Source: Prochilodus magdalenae | Taxonomy: Eukaryota > Chordata > Actinopteri > Characiformes > Prochilodontidae | Assembly: GCA_024036415.1 (NCBI GenBank) | Contig: JAMWET010003506.1 | Coordinates: 17,501 to 81,500, forward strand | Length of the DNA: 64,000 nt | Direction: 5' to 3' | Notes under the pieces: model-generated | Seen by the model: the letters and a program-made list of their open reading frames with translations, nothing else | Database searches by the model: none | What the model was told of the DNA's origin: nothing | Shown: positions 58,241-64,000 of the stretch, in pieces | Layout of the letters: each line of letters begins with the position of its first letter | Position numbering within the stretch: position 1 is the stretch's first letter | Position numbers and translations under genes: made by a program

Positions 58241-58799
58241 CATAGTCAGTAATAAAATAGAAAATGAACCTTTATTTATTTATGTCCTGCACGTAATGTC
58301 CTTACAGCGTAATGTTTGCTTTTGATTCATATCCCTCCAATTATTTCTTATTATTAATATAGTCCCATGGTTTTATAATATTAGTGGTCCTACCTCCAAA
58401 ACAGTGAAGTAGTTCTGCTGGAGTGATGTGGTCCTCATGCTGTAAACTACTTGCTCCTACTTTCAGGCAGAGTGTGATGTACAGACACAGTTACAGGCTT
58501 TAATTACAGGGAACCTAAATTATACTGCAGCTGTAAAAAGCAAATTTACTTCTTTCCATCTTGTATCTCAGTTACTGCATCTCGCATCAGGTGAAAACAT
58601 CAGTTCTTCAGAATAATGCGGGTAATAAGTTTTACATGTTGGCCCGCCTACAAGGGTCGTTATCCAGGAACAGAGGAAATACTGAGAGAACATAAAACCC
58701 GAGCTGGAACATACTGAAAATCAAATGCTCCTTTTGTGTTACCGGTTAACAAAATACTGTATCTGTGTTATAAAGCACAGACCTGACAAAACCATCTGC
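58241..58799. other. Unassigned sequence
   Basis: No feature recognised. The part after about 58640 may be a diverged extension of the LINE fragment that follows. Confidence 0.35.
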
Positions 58800-59033
58800 A
58801 GATAAGGGAGGTAGAAGCATAAAGTCCAGAACTAGCCGGGTTCCTAGATAGCTTCTTCCTCTGGGCAATTAGGCTGCTGGAGTAGTTCTGGTGTATCGGT
58901 CAGCGGGACTGTCGATACACACCTCACCTGAATCATCATGACGATGATCTCCATGGACAATCACACCATCCCTCTGCACTTTACATTTAGTATATATATA
59001 TATATATATAAATATATATATATATGTATATAA

Positions 59034-59066
<33 letters not shown>

Positions 59067-59490
59067 AATATATATATATATGTATATAAATATATATATA
59101 TACATATACATGCACATATAGACTGGCATTGTTTATCTTTTATCCATATATTTTATAATATGTATCATATTCCATATCCCCTGTTTATACCCTGCATCTG
59201 TTGTATCTACCTCAGACTCCCAAGTTACATATATGGAAATTTAAATACATCATAGCTACTATTCATAACTGTATATTACTATCATATAAAACTGTATATC
59301 TGTATACACAGAGCTGTGCTGGGGTTTAGTACTTCCTATATGGTGTTTAGAATTGTGTTATTGTCTAAGATGTATATTTTTGTGTACTGTACTGCGAAAG
59401 ACTACACACCAGATTTGCACTCATCTTTACACCTGTGTAAATGTGACATGATAAATGGGATTTGATTTAATTTTGATTAGTTATTAATGA
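58800..59490 (+). mobile_element. LINE 3' fragment, L2-like, interrupted by an AT microsatellite
   Basis: The start has CCAGAACTAGCCGGGTTCCT then AGCTTCTTCCTCTGGGCAAT, TAGGCTGCTGGAGTAG, a decayed form of the reverse transcriptase tail (family form SFFP.A..LLN). The end reads TTTGCACTCATCTTTACACC, TGTGTAAATGTGACATGATA and AATGGGATTTGATTTAATTT, the typical L2-type 3' end with a GATTT-like tail. The (TA)n tract at 58990-59118 lies in the 3' UTR. Confidence 0.65.
58990..59118. repeat. AT microsatellite with internal duplication
   Basis: TA runs separated by AAATATATATATATATGTAT and ACATATATA words; one unit of roughly 60 bp is present twice. Confidence 0.95.
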
Positions 59491-60710
59491 TGTATAACAT
59501 GCTAATATTAATATGCTATGGAATATTAGGGCCATTACAGCTGTGTTGTGAAGTTCAGCACTTTTCCAATATCCAACAGATTATTTCATATTCCATGAAA
59601 TTCTGGGCTTCTCAAAACTAGACTGTCTTAGACTGACCTAGACTGACACGTCTTCAAGACCAAAATGATAAGTTCACCCACCACGACACTGCATGTGATA
59701 TCCAAGTCTAAGCCTGCCTCCCGATGAACCTGGTGTGCCTTGATTGGTCAAATGCCAGAGCCGTTCCCAGCCTCCAGTAATCGCTAAGCACTGTGTAGAC
59801 GGGCTAAGCATGTCAGTAGGCGGGCAATAAGGATTGTGTTACAAAATGACATCACCTTGTAACAGGGAGAAAATCTGCAATTCCAGTGGAGCATCTCAGG
59901 CAGCAGAGTAAAGGGGTTTCTGTGGGAGAGAGTTTCTCCCTCTGGTGTGTTTTAAGCTTTACAACTTTGCAGACTGTTTATATGCACACAAAAGTATATA
60001 ACATACTAAAGGAAAGAAAAGCTGGTATAAATTCTGTACAGGGCTTCTTTCTACACTCTACAAACCTCTGCAATGTTCTTAAGTCTTTTTCTAGTTGACT
60101 TGTGTGTTAACAAAAACATCATCACTGGTATTTAAAACATGAATGGTATTAGGAACTGTCCGATACCATGTACACCACTGTATCTGCAGGCTCTCCCTGT
60201 AAATACTCAGAGCTAATTAAAATTAGAACATAGTCGGTATCAGCTGATGTAGTTTTTTAGAGTGGTATAGGAGCTAAACCTCAGGAATGAAGGTTTTCTC
60301 TCATATTACAGTATGGATCAAACAATGTCACAGCAATCCCAGCTATATAAGGCTAGATAGGCTAAAAAGTGCTTCAGTTTTGCCAGTACTGATCTATTTG
60401 GCCAACCGATACATCAGTCAGGCACCAGCATGTTGCACAATCATTCAAGACTTGACCTAAACCACTTATGTGCTAATGCTCCAGCGCTATTCTGTAGACA
60501 TGCATAACCCGTCTGTGTTTGGTTAAACACAAATACCACTTTACGGGAGTGTGACATTTAGCTGGCAGACTTTGTGAGTGACATTTTGAAAAACAAGGTC
60601 TCCTGCAGTTTGGTTCCATCATCCACTGCAAAAATGGGCCAAATTAGCTCCGCATGGAGCCTGCTTCCGCAATCAGTGCCTAAGAGTGGGCCTCTTACCA
60701 ACTCCAGCTT
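59491..60710. other. Unassigned sequence
   Basis: No feature recognised. Confidence 0.4.
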
Positions 60711-60730
60711 AAAAAAAAAAAAAAAAAAAA
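60711..60730. repeat. Poly(A) run
   Basis: Twenty A residues followed by further A-rich sequence to about 60840. It could be a retroposon tail, but no SINE or LINE body was recognised before it. Confidence 0.9.
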
Positions 60731-60839
60731 CTCCAAAAAATAAAGCAAGAAATAAGAGAAGAAATTAAGAGCGGGATAGCAAATGGATGGATGACGCAGA
60801 AGGATAAGTAAAGGAAAGAAAAAAAAAAGAAGGAAAGCA

Positions 60840-61160
60840 TCTTAAGAGCAGCCTTTTACAGCCGCACCAGACGTCCAGAAGTCCAGGGTGAGCCGGGGAA
60901 GGAGCTGTAGCAGTAATCATTGCTTCATTTTACACTGCCTACACAGGCAAATACAAATAATCACAGCGTAAATTACTTCTGAGCCCCGCTAACGTCTCAA
61001 GGAGATTGGGGGAAGCAGGGGGAGTGGGTTCCTTTGGAGCCAACAGCCCACCACTCCGATTTCCCTGGATTAATTTAATTGGAATGTGCACCTTTGGAAA
61101 CGCCAGTAATTATTATTTATAATACAATAAACAGTTTGATTGTGGGTAGCAGGGTCTTTC
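60840..61160. other. Low-repeat block, candidate conserved non-coding element
   Basis: Contains CTGGATTAATTTAATTGGAA, CCAGTAATTATTATTTATAA and CAAATAATCACAGCGTAAAT. A dense set of homeodomain-type sites without repeat or coding signal. Confidence 0.3.
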
Positions 61161-61835
61161 ATCACTCCAGGTGCTCCACCTCTCCTTCACTCCTTTCTCA
61201 CCCCAACATCCCACCCCAAACACACACTCAGCTGCTGGTGCATAAAATGAGTTTTCCGAATGAACGGGGGATCCTGGCGAACGAGTGTGTTCTCCCTTGT
61301 AATGAGGGTAGCTGAATGGGTGGATTGAGTGAAGAAAAAAAAAAAAACAGGAGCACCGATTTCAGAGCTCTGAAACTAAAACCCACAGCCGAGACGCTTT
61401 TCTGCTTCTTTATTGCAAACGATGCTACAAATCCCTAACAAGAATCACATGCTTTAACTCAAGCTCCTCAATAAATGATGTGGTGCTTAAAAGTATGAAA
61501 AACGTTGAGATTTCTGTAGCAAAAAAAAAAAGAAAAGAACATAATTCAATCAGCAATCTAACTCTTCACGCCATACTGAATCTGAAGCCTGTTGAATGCA
61601 GCAAGATGACAATCATATTAGAAAGACAAGATGATGACAAGAGAAGGAAAGACAGTGTTGACAAGGAACGGAAATACTGGTCTATTAAATCTGAGACCCA
61701 ACGTAGAGGAAAAAACAGATTGTGCATAAAGGAATAAAAACAATTAAGAGAGATGAAAAGTCCTAGGTTACAGATAATACTCAACAACAAAGAACAAAAA
61801 ATAACAGACAACAAACAACACTGAAAAGACTCGAG
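61161..61835. other. Unassigned A-rich sequence
   Basis: Several A-runs (61336-61347 and 61520-61531). No gene recognised. Confidence 0.4.
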
Positions 61836-62612
61836 TACACACACAGACACACACAGACCCAGAAAGACACACACAGACCCAGACAGACACACACAGACAC
61901 ACACAGACCCAGACAGACACACACAGACCCAGACAGACACACACAGACCCAGACAGACACACACAGACCCAGACAGACCCAGACAGACCCAGACACAGAC
62001 GCACACACAGGCACACACAGACCCAGACAGACCCAGACACAGACGCACACACAGGCACACACAGACACACAAATAGGCACACACACAGGAACACACAGAC
62101 ACACACAGACCCAGACAGACACACACAGACACACACAGACCCAGACACAGACGCACACACAGGCACACACAGACCCAGACAGACACACACAGACACACAC
62201 AGACCCAGACAGACACACACAGACACACACAGACCCAGACACAGACGCACACACAGGCACACACAGACCCAGACAGACCCAGACACAGGCACACACACAG
62301 GAACACACAGACACACACAGACCCAGACAGACACACACAGACACAGACACACACACGCACACACACAGGCACACACACGCAAACACACACTCACAGACAC
62401 ACAGACACACAGACAAAGACACACACAGGCACACAGACAAAGACACACACAAGCACACAGACACACACAGACCCAGACACACACAGACCAACACACACAC
62501 AGAGACAGACACACACACACACACACACACAATCAGACACAAACACACACAGGCACACACAGGCACACCCACACAGACACACGCACACAGACACACGCAC
62601 AGACAGACAAAC
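61836..62612. repeat. (CA)-rich minisatellite with ACACACAGACCCAGACAGAC words
   Basis: About 775 bp made of ACAC, AGAC and AGACCC words arranged in longer repeated sentences, for example ACACAGACCCAGACAGACAC many times and GACGCACACACAGGCACACA four times. The plus strand lacks T over most of it. Minus-strand open frames of 250-300 residues (Cys/Val-rich) are artefacts of the repeat. Confidence 0.97.
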
Positions 62613-63148
62613 AATATAGAACAATATAGAAAAAGTAAGGGACAGCTCCAAATAACAGCACTAAGACGGAAAACAGTAGACCTCACATAGATGCTCTCCT
62701 GACAAAACAATCACTACGTCTTTACCTACTTTAACTGGATACAGTAGAAAAGGAGCAAGGTTATACAGATTCATTTGTGTTAGCATATACATTCATGGTA
62801 CATACAAAATCATTATTTTGGTTACAGACAGATGTACAAACATAAAACAGGATATCATAGAATATTATACTAACAAACTCAACTAGAATGCGGCGCTGGC
62901 AGCACAGCTGGGCGAGAAGCGTACACTCTGCGATATGAAATTCATACCTTTGTAAACCTGTCATGTGGTGACATAAGGTTTGGGAAGGACAATGATTGTC
63001 TATGGAAGAGCACAGTTTTAGGACATAACTGTGCTCACAAAGCACTACAGACCAGGTTTGATTCTACAGACCAGGTCACTGATACCCAAAACGATCCCAG
63101 TAACAAACTAAAACCACCAGCAGGCCAGTAAATATACTTCAGTGGGGC
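62613..63148. other. Unassigned sequence
   Basis: No feature recognised. Confidence 0.4.
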
Positions 63149-63411
63149 AAACTGGGTAACATTTCACCATAGAGCACTGCTCATAAGGCTACATACACCT
63201 ACATAACCTTGTCATGACAACTGACATAACCCTAAATGAATGTTTATAAATGCTTATATGGTGATATTTGCCCATTTTAATCAGTTACCTAAAATAGCCT
63301 TTATGCCAGCTGATGCCCGATAAACATTTATGTAGGCTTATGTCAGTCGTCACGACAACACCCTGTAGGTGTTGTGTGGCCTTATGAACACTGCCCTATA
63401 GTAAAGTGTGA
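63149..63411. mobile_element. Fold-back MITE
   Basis: The left arm (63149-63262: GTAACATTTCACCATAGAGC, CTCATAAGGCTACATACACC, TGTCATGACAACTGACATAA) pairs with the reverse complement of the right arm (63310-63411: GTCACACTTTACTATAGGGC, TTCATAAGGCCACACAACAC, TTGTCGTGACGACTGACATA). The outer TTTACTATAGGG-like end is typical of fish MITEs. It is non-coding. A half copy lies at 42488-42600. Confidence 0.8.
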
Positions 63412-64000
63412 CTCATTACTCATGACTCTCTTTAGGTCAGTAGTATTTTATCCAGGTCAGTATTTCTCGCTCATCTGCTTTTAGATATCAGCTTGAAGTG
63501 TTCCAGGCATGAGTTTGCACAGCTGATGCTCAGCCAGTCTTGCTGTCTCTTTCTGAGATTTGGTACCTCTTATAGGATGATTTAGGGCTTTTATTATTTT
63601 TATTTATTCATTTTATTTTTTTACAATGTAGCTGTGGTCTTTCTCACCTTACACATTTGTAACCAAGAAACAAAATTTTGATTTTGTATTAAGCAACATT
63701 TTTTAGATTTTAATGAGGTCAGGAGTGCTATTTGCTGGTTTTCCAGGAGTAACGTTGGAGATATCTAGTTTAAACATCTCTATTCCTAACATTGGTATTT
63801 TGTTGAAAGGTCTTTAATCTATAGCTAATAAATTTTCGTGATTATTAACACATTAAATAGTAATAAAAACCAAATTATGAGGACTACTTTTTTGAACACT
63901 GTAGAGCTACAGTTTTATGTCTAAATTCAAAGTAATGTTTGTCATAGACTTAAGTTAACCGAGCCAACAGTTGTCACTTGAGGGCTGGTTAGGCTTTGCA
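63412..64000. other. Unassigned AT-rich sequence
   Basis: AT-rich to the end of the window; no feature recognised. Confidence 0.4.

Noticed and set aside
58869..59129. 86-residue Tyr/Ile-rich minus-strand frame
   Set aside because: Translation of the AT microsatellite inside a LINE 3' UTR.
61566..62710. 250-309 residue Cys/Val-rich minus-strand open frames
   Set aside because: Translations of the (CA)-rich minisatellite; all three frames are open with the same composition.

Overview
The window reads as a gene-poor piece of a teleost fish genome. No host protein-coding exon could be recognised on either strand, and there is no rRNA gene, functional tRNA gene or CRISPR array. The call rests on many degenerate eukaryotic transposon families of types typical of fish: Tc1/mariner DD34E elements, a hAT (ZBED-type) transposase, L2/CR1-like LINE 3' ends, tRNA-derived SINEs with Pol III A and B boxes, and fold-back MITEs. 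Abundant (TA)n, (CA)n and (GA)n microsatellites and minisatellites agree with this. An otophysan fish (characin or catfish group) is a guess from repeat flavour only.

Layout. 0-5 kb: a broken hAT transposase on the minus strand with other elements inserted in it, a LINE 3' end, and a deleted Tc1 element with both terminal repeats. 7.2-11.1 kb: an almost G-free C-rich minisatellite with an 80-bp higher-order unit, followed by islands of the same satellite alternating with three copies of a Tc1 transposase fragment. 11.7-16.4 kb: a Tc1 remnant, an inverted-dimer MITE, further DNA-transposon relics and a SINE. 17-26 kb: mostly unique DNA with a 21-bp and a 52-bp minisatellite. 27.2-30.6 kb: local duplications built on a SINE fragment. 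30.7-34.8 kb: Tc1 relics and a LINE tail. 36-44 kb: SINEs, a 14-bp VNTR, a 730-bp (GA)n/(GATA)n tract and MITEs. 45.9-47.5 kb: the only element that looks coding-competent, a complete Tc1-like transposon with IR/DR ends, a TA target duplication and an uninterrupted transposase with all three DD34E residues. 48-64 kb: unique DNA, a Tc1 relic, SINEs, a TTAA-flanked element, a LINE tail, a (CA)-rich minisatellite and a fold-back MITE.

The non-repetitive stretches often carry homeodomain-like ATTA/TAAT motifs and mixed composition. They could be conserved non-coding elements of a gene desert or large intron, which needs cross-species alignment. I found no evidence of a new multi-gene system. The most informative items are the apparently intact Tc1 element, the satellite that amplified a transposase fragment, the inverted-dimer MITE, and a minisatellite whose two-unit precursor survives elsewhere in the same window.
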